This document shows, in pieces, positions 37,360 to 44,741 of a stretch of DNA of 64,000 bases. Position 1 is the first letter of the stretch; each line of letters opens with the position of its first letter. A program made the position numbers and the translations under genes. A model generated the notes under the pieces. The model saw nothing but the letters and a program-made list of their open reading frames with translations. It ran no database searches and was not told where the DNA came from. This DNA comes from Stutzerimonas kunmingensis (GTDB taxonomy: Bacteria; Pseudomonadota; Gammaproteobacteria; Pseudomonadales; Pseudomonadaceae): positions 54,017-118,016 of the forward strand of contig NZ_JACXXG010000013.1 in assembly GCF_014764705.1 (NCBI RefSeq), given 5' to 3'.

Positions 37360-37814
37360 GTATTCCCCGCCTTGGCGGGGGTGAACGCACATCCTGAGCA
37401 ATCTGGGTTTGGCGTAGTGTGTATTCCCCGCCTTGGCGGGGGTGAGCGTAGATCCTGAGCAATCTGGGTTTGACGTAGTGTGTATTCCCCGCCTTGGCGG
37501 GGGTGAACGTAAATCCTGAGCAATCTGGGTTTGACGTAGTGTGTATTCCCCGCCTTGGCGGGGGTGAACGTAAATCCTGAGCAATCTGGGTTTGACGTAG
37601 TGTGTATTCCCCGCCTTGGCGGGGGTGAACGTAAATCCTGAGCAATCTGGGTTTGACGTAGTGTGTATTCCCCGCCTTGGCGGGGGTGAACGTAAATCCT
37701 GAGCAATCTGGGTTTGGCGTAATGTGTATTCCCCGCCTTGGCGGGGGTGAACGTAAATCCTGAGCAATCTGGGTTTGACGTAGTATGTATTCCCCGCCTT
37801 GGCGGGGGTGAAAG
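37360..37814 (+). repeat. 61-bp tandem array, eight CRISPR-like repeats with near-identical spacers
   Basis: Eight copies of a 28-29-bp unit (GTATTCCCCGCCTTGGCG then GGGGTGAACG) start at 37360, 37421, 37482, 37543, 37604, 37665, 37726 and 37787, an exact 61-bp period. The unit has a 7-bp hairpin (CCCCGCC-TT-GGCGGGG) and closely resembles type I-E CRISPR repeats. The 29+32 spacing is also that of type I-E. The seven intervening segments are nearly identical, each containing CCTGAGCAATCTGGGTTTG, with substitutions only near their ends. A normal CRISPR has unique spacers. No cas gene or recognisable leader is in the window. It is either a decayed or self-duplicated array or an unrelated satellite. 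The long minus-strand open frames across it arise because 61 is not a multiple of 3. Confidence 0.9.
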
Positions 37815-37881
37815 TGAGCAGTAGATTCCTACATGCAATCACTAAGCTTCATCCGAGTGCTTCCCCAAGTGATTTACGATG

Positions 37882-37908
37882 AGCCCTGCCTTGTGCAGGG
37901 CTTTTTCG
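37882..37908 (+). terminator. Terminator-like hairpin, intron insertion target
   Basis: AGCCCTGC, loop CTTGT, GCAGGGCT followed by TTTTCGTT ends exactly at the intron 5' boundary. Class C group II introns are known to insert after such hairpins. Confidence 0.75.
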
Positions 37909-37910
37909 TT

Positions 37911-38588
37911 GTGCGCCAGGCATGGCGCGTAGTGCCGTGACTGGCGCTGTTCGGCTCACTGTGGTGGTGAGTCGGACGATTTGGAGGTGAAAGTCCTCTA
38001 CACACCCGGCAAGGGGAAGTGTTAGCTGAAGGCAAGGGTGTCGCGGGTGACCGCGAATCTGAAGGAAGCCCGAGGCAAAATGCTGGTCTGACGTACAGGA
38101 AGCGGATAGAGGCGGCGTAGCGGGGTGAGGTAGCAACGATTGCCAAAGCCCGATACTTGCACGGAACGCTACGACGTAAATCCGACAGGCATAAGCAGGA
38201 AGGTCGCGCGAATTACCCTGGGAGATCTGTTTGGCCTGCCACGTGCTACCGGCACCGAGAGGTGGCGGGATGGGCGAACAGAAGTCAGCCGAGGCCGTAG
38301 TAGTTGCTCGGAACCGGAGCGATGAAGGGCTGAACCTGTCATGAGTGGATAGTCAGGTGTGCTCTCTGTTGGAGCGTAAAGCAGAAACGTCGTGAACAGC
38401 GGCGGTCGAGACCATCAGGAGGTAGGAGTCGGAAACTCCGAGGGCCGGTCTGGGCGCTTAGTTACCACAGGCGACACATCAACGGAACCAAGCTCGCTGA
38501 CGCAGTCTGTCAGTAGGCAGGAACCGCCGTATACGGAACCGTATGTACGGTGGTGTGGGAGGACGGCGGGGGCGACCCCGCCTCCTAC
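37911..38588 (+). mobile_element. Group IIC-like self-splicing intron without reverse transcriptase ORF
   Basis: The element begins GTGCGCCAGGCATGGCGC, a group II intron 5' end. Conserved domain I stretches follow (GGTGAAAGTCC, AAGGGTGTCGCGGGTGACC, AATCTGAAGGAAGC, ACAGAAGTCAGCCGAGG). Domain V is at about 38520-38555 (GAACCGCCGTATACGGAACC, then GTATGTACGGTGGTGTG) and a short GC-rich domain VI follows, ending CCTCCTAC. These match class IIC introns such as the O. iheyensis intron as I recall its sequence. At about 680 bases it lacks the roughly 1.2-kb reverse transcriptase ORF expected in domain IV, so it would need a helper protein to move. Boundaries are supported by restoration of the flanking minus-strand frame and by its place directly after a terminator hairpin. 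Confidence 0.85.
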
Positions 38589-39092
38589 CCGATTTTTGCT
38601 TCCTTTTCGGTTTGTAAGAGCCTGAGGAAAGAGGAAACCGCCAGTGAGGCGTTGTCAGCTTCCTTTGCACTAGCTCCGGGTTGTCCTCTGTGTCGGACGA
38701 TATCGCCGGTTTGCGCTGCCTGACATCGGCAATTTCTTGGGGTACAAAGGCATCTGCTTGCTCCGCTGCTACCTCTGCGACCGAAACTGTTTCCTCGGCT
38801 GGATCCGAAATCCGTCAAATAGAGACGTGGATTTGGCTTCTCGATGATGAGGGGGAGTAAATCACCAAGGTGCAATTCTGGTGTTGATCGTAAAGCTCGA
38901 TGAATTACCGGTCTCGAATGGCTGATCGTAGCGATTGAGCTGGTCGGTCCTGCGAGGCTCACTATTTAGCTAGTATCCAGTCTGCTCTGGAGAGTGAACG
39001 GACATCATAAAGAGGTCTAGATTTTGGAGGCATCTTAAGGTGATTTTTACGTAGCAGTCTGGCTCTGTGAGGTTTGGCTCACACAATTTTGG

Positions 39093-39290
39093 GTCCAGGT
39101 TTGGGTCGCTCAGAACTCAGCCCAGAAGCTAGACGCTATTCAAGCTAGAAGCTCGACCCTCTACGCCAATCAGGTGGATAACCTCGTTAACGCTATGGCT
39201 GCTTTTGGGGCTCCGGCAGGAGGTGAGATAAATCTGGCGCAGGCGCAGCGTGATCAGCTGAATGTAGCTATCGCGGCAAGCTGGCAGTAG
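39093..39290 (+). pseudogene. C-terminal remnant of an RTX-type calcium-binding protein
   Basis: An open segment without a start codon encodes VAQNSAQKLDAIQARSS, then NQVDNLVNAMAAFGAPAGGE and ends VAIAASWQ-stop. This is the typical C-terminal secretion-signal region of large RTX repeat proteins of pseudomonads. The rest of the gene is absent: in-frame stop codons lie just upstream (39036). A terminator follows 17 bases later. Confidence 0.6.
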
Positions 39291-39306
39291 GTAGCAAGTA
39301 GCACCA

Positions 39307-39333
39307 AAAGGCCCGCCTAATGGCGGGCCTTTT
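39307..39333 (+). terminator. Terminator after the RTX remnant
   Basis: AAAGGCCCGCC, loop TAAT, GGCGGGCCTTT forms a perfect 11-bp stem. Confidence 0.85.
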
Positions 39334-39498
39334 GGTATCTGCCGTCTGTCCTGCAATGCCCTTGTGCTACACGTCGGGAAATGCGGAGCCCAAGGTACAC
39401 GACCAGGTGGGATGAGGTTAGCGGGGGAGGAGACGAGGATAGGCATTGTGGCGAGAGCCTACTCCCCACCAGCATATGCGATCCAATACCTATGCGAC

Positions 39499-39858
39499 TC
39501 ACAGAGGATCTGGTTCGCTGTAATGCATGCCGTAAACATTCCCCGCTACGTCAATTGCATCATTCAACATCGGTAGGCCTGTACATGGATTTACTTCCAA
39601 GGTAGGAAAACCAAACTCTGGAGCTAGGTAGCGTAAATCGGCTGTGTTCATATCGTCAAAAAATTCTTTATCAACTTCCCAGAGTTTAGAAATCTCGCTG
39701 AGCTGCTGCTCTGAAGCGACTTGTCCATGATATAGCGAGTCGTAAATAACAATCGGCTGACCAGGGTTAGGATAGATTATCGTTTTGTATCCAAGGTTGG
39801 GTGATTCTTTGGATAGCATGGTAATAATCTTGCTGAGCAGTAGTCTGAGTTTTCTCAT
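39499..39858 (-). CDS. Hypothetical accessory protein
   Basis: 119 residues, no signal peptide and no membrane segment. The C-terminus reads VNPCTGLPMLNDAIDVAGN, a short Asn-Pro-x-x-Gly-Leu-Pro-Met element that I have seen at the end of small proteins on mobile DNA. I cannot attach a function. AT-rich codons set it apart from the core genes. No neighbour is co-transcribed. Confidence 0.6.
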   Translation of the reverse strand: MRKLRLLLSKIITMLSKESPNLGYKTIIYPNPGQPIVIYDSLYHGQVASEQQLSEISKLWEVDKEFFDDMNTADLRYLAPEFGFPTLEVNPCTGLPMLNDAIDVAGNVYGMHYSEPDPL

Positions 39859-39990
39859 ATCTATGACCCGCTGGGTTAGCTGTGAATTTTCCTTAGATAT
39901 GCTAAGTCTCCATCTTTTTTTGGAAATGCAAGTGGGTGGGTCTCGTTGCAGCTGGTGTCGGTAATTTGATAGTGGGTTGTGAAAAATTAA

Positions 39991-40022
39991 GGCGCCGACA
40001 TTAACAATCTTATGTCGGCGCC
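39991..40022 (-). terminator. Terminator downstream of alpA-like gene
   Basis: GGCGCCGACAT and ATGTCGGCGCC form an 11-bp perfect stem; on the minus strand TTAATTTTTC follows. Confidence 0.8.
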
Positions 40023-40057
40023 TTGCTATTTACTGCTAGGTTTTGGGGCGCAATCTG

Positions 40058-40258
40058 CTATGCGCGGTTCTGGCCCTTCATCCACATGAAAACTTCAGTG
40101 CTAAGCCATCCAACAGACCTGCAGCCAAGCTTAAATTGTTTGGGGAAGGTGCCTTCCTTGATATCTCGGTAAATTGTGGAGCGCTTCCTTCCGGTAATGT
40201 GGATGAGTTCTGGGAGCCTAATGAAACGATCTTCCGTTTTTTGCTCTAATTGCTGCAT
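40058..40258 (-). CDS. AlpA-family excisionase-like regulator
   Basis: The 66-residue DNA-binding protein has the AlpA/MerR-like helix-turn-helix (FIRLPELIHITGRKRSTIYR, DIKEGTFPKQFKLG, then WLSTEVFMWM). AlpA-type proteins act as regulators or excisionases of integrated prophages and islands. It lies 3.5 kb from the integrase gene on the same strand, which fits a role in this element. Confidence 0.9.
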   Translation of the reverse strand: MQQLEQKTEDRFIRLPELIHITGRKRSTIYRDIKEGTFPKQFKLGCRSVGWLSTEVFMWMKGQNRA

Positions 40259-40565
40259 ATAAGTTTCTCGAAATTTTGCCCATATATCCTCCTCGTAGAT
40301 AAATAGACTTGGAGATATTAATTGCCTTCTCAGTAATTTTGGCCGGTTGGCATTTGGAGAGTGCCGGTATGTGTAATTACTGTGCGTTGCGGCAAGCAGT
40401 CAGCTAGTTAAGGCTGATGCGATTATTGGATGAATAGGCTTGAGGTGGCCTAAGCGGAAACAGAGCAACTCATGTCACTTCTGTTCCTTGAGATATACCT
40501 CCCTTTTGGGGAGGTATATTTCTATCTGGCCCCATGACAGGGGCGCAGCTCATTAATAGGATGGT
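40259..40565. other. Non-coding stretch with one hairpin
   Basis: AT-rich intergenic DNA upstream of the alpA-like gene. An 11-bp perfect inverted repeat (ATATACCTCCC with GGGAGGTATAT) lies at 40493-40519 and probably terminates the next minus-strand gene. Nothing else was recognised. Confidence 0.5.
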
Positions 40566-40925
40566 TTAGATAGTGTCAGCGATTTTTTCCAGCTGGTCAG
40601 TTACGTACCAGATTCGGCGGAGGATCCCAAGCTTAGGCTCGATTTCATTGAAAATGGATTTCTGAGTAGCGCTGAGCTCAATGCCGAAGTCTTTAGTCGC
40701 GTAATCCAGTTCAACCTCATAATCACCACCAAGGTCATCCAAAAGGTCGATGAAAATCTCACCGTTCTGCAACTCTTTCGAGTATTGCCAGATCGCATGA
40801 GCACGACCGTCCTCATCGAGGACACAGATAAGACCGAAGCTTTCAGTGTCAATCCCTGCGGCAGTGATCATGTCATTGCCTTGTTCAACAACCTTTTGGG
40901 TGATGGTGTTGACTACGTAAATCAT
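40566..40925 (-). CDS. Hypothetical acidic protein
   Basis: 119 residues starting at MIYVVNTITQKVVEQGND, after an AGAGGG site. A start 19 codons further upstream is possible. Acidic composition with alternating strands and helices, no membrane segment. No family recognised. Sandwiched between hairpins at both ends, so probably a single-gene unit of the island. Confidence 0.6.
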   Translation of the reverse strand: MIYVVNTITQKVVEQGNDMITAAGIDTESFGLICVLDEDGRAHAIWQYSKELQNGEIFIDLLDDLGGDYEVELDYATKDFGIELSATQKSIFNEIEPKLGILRRIWYVTDQLEKIADTI

Positions 40926-41045
40926 CGTATAGCCCTCTTTTGGGTTTTCCGCAGGCCGGAGATGGCTCTGCTTCGAGGACATGATGTGAGGCTACGGCAT
41001 AGGTCAGGGCCTAGGTTTGACCCCTTTTCGGGGTCAGGCTTAAGA

Positions 41046-41081
41046 ATAAAATAGAATATATAAAATCATATATGTTCTATT
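41046..41081 (-). terminator. AT-rich hairpin after the zinc-ribbon gene
   Basis: AAAATAGAATATAT pairs with ATATATGTTCTATTTT (two-base bulge) just past the minus-strand stop at 41086. Confidence 0.6.
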
Positions 41082-41085
41082 TTTG

Positions 41086-41382
41086 TTATAAACTACAGCT
41101 CCGATATAGAGTTGTGTTGCAGTGATTGCACTTGTGTAGGCGACGAGGGTCATTTTTTGCAGCCCAGCCCAGTTGACGAATGCTTCTAGACCCACAGAGC
41201 AAGCACGAAATGCCTGCTTTTCCATCCCGTTTGAGCCGATTTAGGTACGTATTCACGCTCGGCAGCTGTTCCCACTGCTGATCCAGGCGTTTCCTCAGGG
41301 CGCACTCCTGCCTCCATACCCAATAAATCAGGCAGGGAAATGCGACGATCAAACCAGTAATCAGGACCATGGGGTGCTCCAT
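41086..41382 (-). CDS. Membrane-anchored zinc-ribbon hypothetical protein
   Basis: 98 residues with one N-terminal membrane helix (MVLITGLIVAFPCLIYWVW), a charged linker and a C-terminal four-cysteine zinc ribbon (CLLC at about residues 63-66 and CNHC at about 87-90). The topology places the ribbon in the cytoplasm next to the membrane. Family unknown. It lies in the AT-rich part of the island. Confidence 0.55.
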   Translation of the reverse strand: MEHPMVLITGLIVAFPCLIYWVWRQECALRKRLDQQWEQLPSVNTYLNRLKRDGKAGISCLLCGSRSIRQLGWAAKNDPRRLHKCNHCNTTLYRSCSL

Positions 41383-41627
41383 AATGTGATGCTGTACGCC
41401 ACGCTGTGGGGCTGGAGCATCTGGCTTATAAGGTGAGGGGGAAAGTAACTTCTATAGGCCAGTTTCCACTGTTTCTGGAAAGCGCAAGCTAGCGCCAGTA
41501 GCGACTCATCGTGAGAAATGGGCATGTGGAGTCGCTTTGAGGCCTATAACAAGGGGGCAGAAGTAATTTCTGTTTGGGCTAACTGGGTGAGTTGCCAATG
41601 TCTTTAGGTTCGAAAGGGGGTAAGCAG

Positions 41628-41762
41628 ATGGATCCGTTGGGATACGTAGTCGTTGGTGTGCCGCTGTTTTTGATTGTCCTGGGTACCATCGGCGGATTGA
41701 TCTGCAGGCAGTTGGATAGGCGACTGTCTGCAAGCCAGGTCAGGCAAGTGCGGCAAAGCTAG
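41628..41762 (+). CDS. Possible small membrane protein
   Basis: A 44-residue frame starts at an ATG with AAAGGGGG seven bases upstream. It has one membrane helix (VVVGVPLFLIVLGTIGGLI) followed by a basic tail. Flanking DNA is otherwise empty. Support is limited to the ribosome-binding site and the well-formed helix with positive tail. Confidence 0.35.
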   Translation: MDPLGYVVVGVPLFLIVLGTIGGLICRQLDRRLSASQVRQVRQS

Positions 41763-41888
41763 GGCTGGCACCGGCATCTCGCAGAAGTAACTTTCCTCTG
41801 GCCGCAGCCCGGCAGGGAGTGGCTCCAGTGCAAGCCTGCGCCTGATCTAGCAACTGAGCGGATCAGTTTTGATTTTTTGTCAGGTTAG

Positions 41889-41924
41889 GTATACGTTACA
41901 TTTAATTTAATTTGTCACGTATAC
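41889..41924. promoter_or_regulatory. Probable HipB operator/promoter
   Basis: GTATACGT at 41889-41896 and ACGTATAC at 41917-41924 form perfect inverted arms separated by 20 AT-rich bases that would contain the -10 region, immediately before hipB. Confidence 0.55.
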
Positions 41925-41929
41925 AGAAC

Positions 41930-42181
41930 ATGGATTTCTCCCTAATCACGTACCGTCTTGGCGAGCAGATTCGGCAGCGCCGCCTGAATCGCGGCCTGAC
42001 CCAGGCCAAGTTGGCTTCCCTCGCGGGCATCACCCGGCAGAAGGTTATCGCCATCGAGAAGGGCGATTTGTCGGTAGGCATGACTGCCTATGCACGAGTT
42101 CTGGGAGCTCTGGACTGTGAGTTCGCACTGGTGCCCGCGGCCATGCCCACGCTGGACGAGATTCAGGGAGTGTTCGACTGA
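41930..42181 (+). CDS. hipB: HipB-like antitoxin / DNA-binding protein
   Basis: 83 residues with a Cro/C1-type helix-turn-helix (LGEQIRQRRLNRGLTQAKLA, GITRQKVIAIEKGDLSVGM). It is the antitoxin and autorepressor partner of HipA. The ATG at 41930 is given; a TTG six codons earlier is possible. Stop and hipA start overlap (TGATG), the usual coupling in hipBA operons. Confidence 0.9.
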   Translation: MDFSLITYRLGEQIRQRRLNRGLTQAKLASLAGITRQKVIAIEKGDLSVGMTAYARVLGALDCEFALVPAAMPTLDEIQGVFD

Positions 42182-43377
42182 TGACAGTCCTGCTGCAAGT
42201 GGCAACGCCAGAGGGCGAGAGCGGGAGGATTCTCAGCTCCGCTGGGGACTACCTGTTTCGCTACCGGGAAGAGACCAGGGCACAGGCAGCGATCAGTTTG
42301 CTGATGCCTGTGCGCCTGGATGAATACCGCCACCGGGAGTTGCACCCGATCTTCCAGATGAACCTGCCGGAAGGATATGTCCTTGAGCAGCTGCGCAATC
42401 GTCTGGCCAAGGTGGCGAATGTCGATCCCATGTTGCTGCTGGCGCTGTCCGGCAGCAGCTCGCCCATTGGGCGTGTCGCGGTGAGCTCAGCAGAGGTAGA
42501 TGCGCTACTGCGAAGGCAGCAGTTTCCTGGGGAAAAGCTGGAGGAAATCCTGGCCTGGGATGGTGCAGAAGATATTTTTGCTGGCCTAGTAGATCGCTAC
42601 ATTCTGCGCGCTGGGATTTCGGGCGTGCAGCCCAAGGTGCTGGTACCAGAGCAGCATGACGCAGCGCCGCAGCGTTTTACCTCGAAGACATCTGACCTGA
42701 TCATCAAGAGCGGTCGGGATGAGTTTCACGGGTTGGCGATCAACGAGTTCCTCTGCATGTCCGTGGCGAGGGAGGCCGGGATTGCAGTGCCGGAGTTCTA
42801 CCTGTCCGACAATACCAAGCTGTTCGTCATGCGCCGTTTCGACCGGGATGAACAACTCAACCCTATCGGTTTCGAGGATATGGCCGCATTGATGGGGCTG
42901 GGGGCAGAGCAGAAATACAGCAAGAGTTATTCGGCTATCGCCAAGGCCATCCGCCTGTTTTGTCCGCCTGAACAGGTACAGGGTTCACTGGCGCAGTTGT
43001 TTGCCATGGTGAGCCTGAGTTGTATCCTCGGGAACGGTGATGCCCACCTTAAGAACTTCGGGCTGCTGTATTCCGACCCTACGCAGCGCGATGCACGGCT
43101 GGCGCCGGCCTACGACATCGTCAATACCACGGCCTACATTCCAGAGGATGTATTGGCGCTGGATCTAGTTGGCAACAAGTCACTATTCGCGTCGAGGCAG
43201 GGATTGCTGGAGTTCGCCAAAGCGTGTGATGTGGTTCGGCCGGAGGATGTCATTCGCGAGCAGTTGCAAGCCCTAGAGCGAGTGCTGTCCCGCTCGATCG
43301 AGCTGTGCGAGCAGGCTCCGCATGTAGTTGCTGCAATCAGAAATTGCGCTGAGCCGTTTATGAAGTCTTTCGGCTAG
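42181..43377 (+). CDS. hipA: HipA-family serine/threonine kinase toxin
   Basis: 398 residues with HipA N-terminal subdomain-1 and the kinase-like C-terminal domain. Visible motifs are SGSSSPIGRV (possible autophosphorylation loop, residues 90-99), SGVQPKVLV (P-loop-like, 147-155), catalytic Asp287 in GNGDAHLKNFGLL, and metal-binding Asp312 in APAYDIVNT. HipA kinases phosphorylate aminoacyl-tRNA synthetases such as GltX and induce growth arrest. All key residues look intact, so the module is probably active. Confidence 0.92.
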   Translation: MTVLLQVATPEGESGRILSSAGDYLFRYREETRAQAAISLLMPVRLDEYRHRELHPIFQMNLPEGYVLEQLRNRLAKVANVDPMLLLALSGSSSPIGRVAVSSAEVDALLRRQQFPGEKLEEILAWDGAEDIFAGLVDRYILRAGISGVQPKVLVPEQHDAAPQRFTSKTSDLIIKSGRDEFHGLAINEFLCMSVAREAGIAVPEFYLSDNTKLFVMRRFDRDEQLNPIGFEDMAALMGLGAEQKYSKSYSAIAKAIRLFCPPEQVQGSLAQLFAMVSLSCILGNGDAHLKNFGLLYSDPTQRDARLAPAYDIVNTTAYIPEDVLALDLVGNKSLFASRQGLLEFAKACDVVRPEDVIREQLQALERVLSRSIELCEQAPHVVAAIRNCAEPFMKSFG

Positions 43378-43446
43378 CGTGTGTTTATTGTCTGTAACAT
43401 CGGGCGCTGGGTTCCCAGGTCGTCAATTGTTCACAGGCTTCTTGGA

Positions 43447-43761
43447 TCAGGTTCGCTCGTTCTGGCAGGGAGAGTCCCATTCCCCCTTAAGTAGGGGCAG
43501 CCAGTCAGCCACCTTGTCTCGTCTCTGCACTATCAGTTTCACGGTCAACCAATACTGGTATCGAGCGTTAGGTTTATCGAGCTTGGTGTGCTCCGATAGA
43601 AACCAGCGCAGGTGTTTTACCTGGTATTGGGCTGGGTGACGAATATTCCATCGTGATTCGATTGCCAGTTTAATTGTGTTTGCTCGTTGTATATGGCGTC
43701 TACGAGTTGCGGGTGCTCCTTTGAGCACGCCTGCAATAAAAATCTCCATTGTTGAGGTCAT
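43447..43761 (-). CDS. Hypothetical protein coupled to the integrase
   Basis: 104 residues, basic, rich in Arg, Trp and Tyr (APATRRRHIQRANTIKLAIE, YQYWLTVKLIVQRRDKVADW). Its ATG overlaps the integrase stop (ATGA), with GGGAG nine bases upstream. The coupling suggests a recombination accessory protein. The segment WNIRHPAQYQVKHLRWFLSE recalls the N-terminal core-binding part of integrases, which is inference only. Confidence 0.6.
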   Translation of the reverse strand: MTSTMEIFIAGVLKGAPATRRRHIQRANTIKLAIESRWNIRHPAQYQVKHLRWFLSEHTKLDKPNARYQYWLTVKLIVQRRDKVADWLPLLKGEWDSPCQNERT

Positions 43762-44741
43762 TTTTTGCAACTCCCAATGTAGGAGTTGCAGATCTCTATC
43801 CTCTCGTGGCCAAGCTCTCTGCTGATGATTCTACGCGCCTCTTTGTCCATTTTAAGTTCCTCTTTTGACATGGCTAGTCGCTTTTCAATTACAGGAGCTG
43901 GGTGTCCTGTGATTTGCTCATAGCGCTCGCAGGCATATGCGGCTCTAAGATCATGGATTTTGCGGATGCAATAGCCTCCAAGATTTATGCCTTTGTGTCT
44001 GACTACTGTGCGTATGAATGAAATATATGTTTCATTCGGGTTAAGAAGATTTTTGCTGTTGGGTGGTGACGCGAGAATTGCAAAATCAATAGCGTCGGCG
44101 GCGTATTCTGTAATATTAATCCATCTTGGCGCGTGAGATCCTTTTCGTCCGCCCTTGGTACCTTCCTGAATATTAATTTTTCCAAATTTTTGAGCCTCCC
44201 TTTTTAAGCGCTGGAGGTCGCATAAAACTGCCTCTCTGAGGCGCATTCCTAATGTTCGTGTGAGGCCGATGATGGCGGCAAGTCGGATTTTTCCACTGTT
44301 TCTCAGTTGGTGTTGGACTTTGCGTATTTCGTCGAGATCAATCCTATCTGGAGCTTGGCTACGGACGTAGCAGCGTTTCTTTTCTAAGGTTTTAGCAATT
44401 TTATCTATGCGAATATGATTGTCTCCTCGCATTATTTTTAGAACGACGTTGCATGATGAGATTCGATTGTGAGCGGTTGATACAGCAATTCTCTCGTCAT
44501 TCATTAGTGCCTTGACATGTTCTGAGTACGCTAGTAAATGGCTGTTGGTTATGTCCCGTAAGTCTTTTATTTTGTGATGCTCTTCTATCCAGTCAATAAA
44601 TAGTTTGAATCGTTCGCTGTGTGTGATAGTGGTGGCGTAGTGGCCGGAATTGAAGTGATCTCTTAGTTTGTTTTTGGCTGCGTATTTTGGGTCTCGTCCG
44701 TATCCCATGTTTTTTGATGCGTGTTTCGAGTGTTGTGGCAT
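43758..44741 (-). CDS. Tyrosine recombinase, PF12835-type integrase
   Basis: 327 residues with an N-terminal SAM-like core-binding domain (residues about 20-115) and the catalytic domain. The active-site set is complete: Arg167/169 in LGMRLREAVL, a Lys near 196-200, HxxR at 263-266 (HDLRAAYA), His312 in ELGHER, and Tyr321 in CNSYIG. It resembles the Integrase_1 family found on genomic islands of pseudomonads. It is the only complete recombinase in the window, but it is 6.7 kb from the tRNA-Pro site. Confidence 0.9.
   Translation of the reverse strand: MPQHSKHASKNMGYGRDPKYAAKNKLRDHFNSGHYATTITHSERFKLFIDWIEEHHKIKDLRDITNSHLLAYSEHVKALMNDERIAVSTAHNRISSCNVVLKIMRGDNHIRIDKIAKTLEKKRCYVRSQAPDRIDLDEIRKVQHQLRNSGKIRLAAIIGLTRTLGMRLREAVLCDLQRLKREAQKFGKINIQEGTKGGRKGSHAPRWINITEYAADAIDFAILASPPNSKNLLNPNETYISFIRTVVRHKGINLGGYCIRKIHDLRAAYACERYEQITGHPAPVIEKRLAMSKEELKMDKEARRIISRELGHERIEICNSYIGSCKK

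Larger units (their letters stand above)
37849..38962 (-). pseudogene. Disrupted gene of unknown function, split by an intron and a frameshift
   Basis: Minus-strand reading gives a protein-like segment (VAEVAAEQADAFVPQEIADV, then LTTPHWRFPLSSGSYKPKRK) up to the intron boundary at 38589. Removing 37911-38588 joins the frame precisely (codons for QKS, then ERKSPAQGRAHRKS) to a stop at 37849. Upstream, another frame continues the coding character (ELHLGDLLPLIIEKPNPRLY) to a GTG near 38962, so at least one frameshift near 38840 separates the two parts. No family was recognised. Evidence is compositional and from splice restoration only. Confidence 0.4.

Noticed and set aside
37360..37814. Calling the array a functional CRISPR
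   Set aside because: Spacers are not unique and no cas genes or leader are visible in the window, so it is annotated as a repeat and discussed as CRISPR-like only.
37124..37842. Three long overlapping minus-strand ORFs (171-179 codons)
   Set aside because: They are translations of the 61-bp tandem repeat; 61 is not divisible by 3, so each unit shifts frame and all three frames stay open. No ribosome-binding site and periodic low-complexity protein.
38392..38625. 77-codon plus-strand ORF within the intron
   Set aside because: It runs through domains IV-VI of the group II intron and does not resemble a reverse transcriptase.
41436..41803. AGAAGTAACTTTC-like inverted/direct repeats around the 44-residue ORF
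   Set aside because: Only 12-13 bases with mismatches and quasi-palindromic cores; not strong enough to call element ends.
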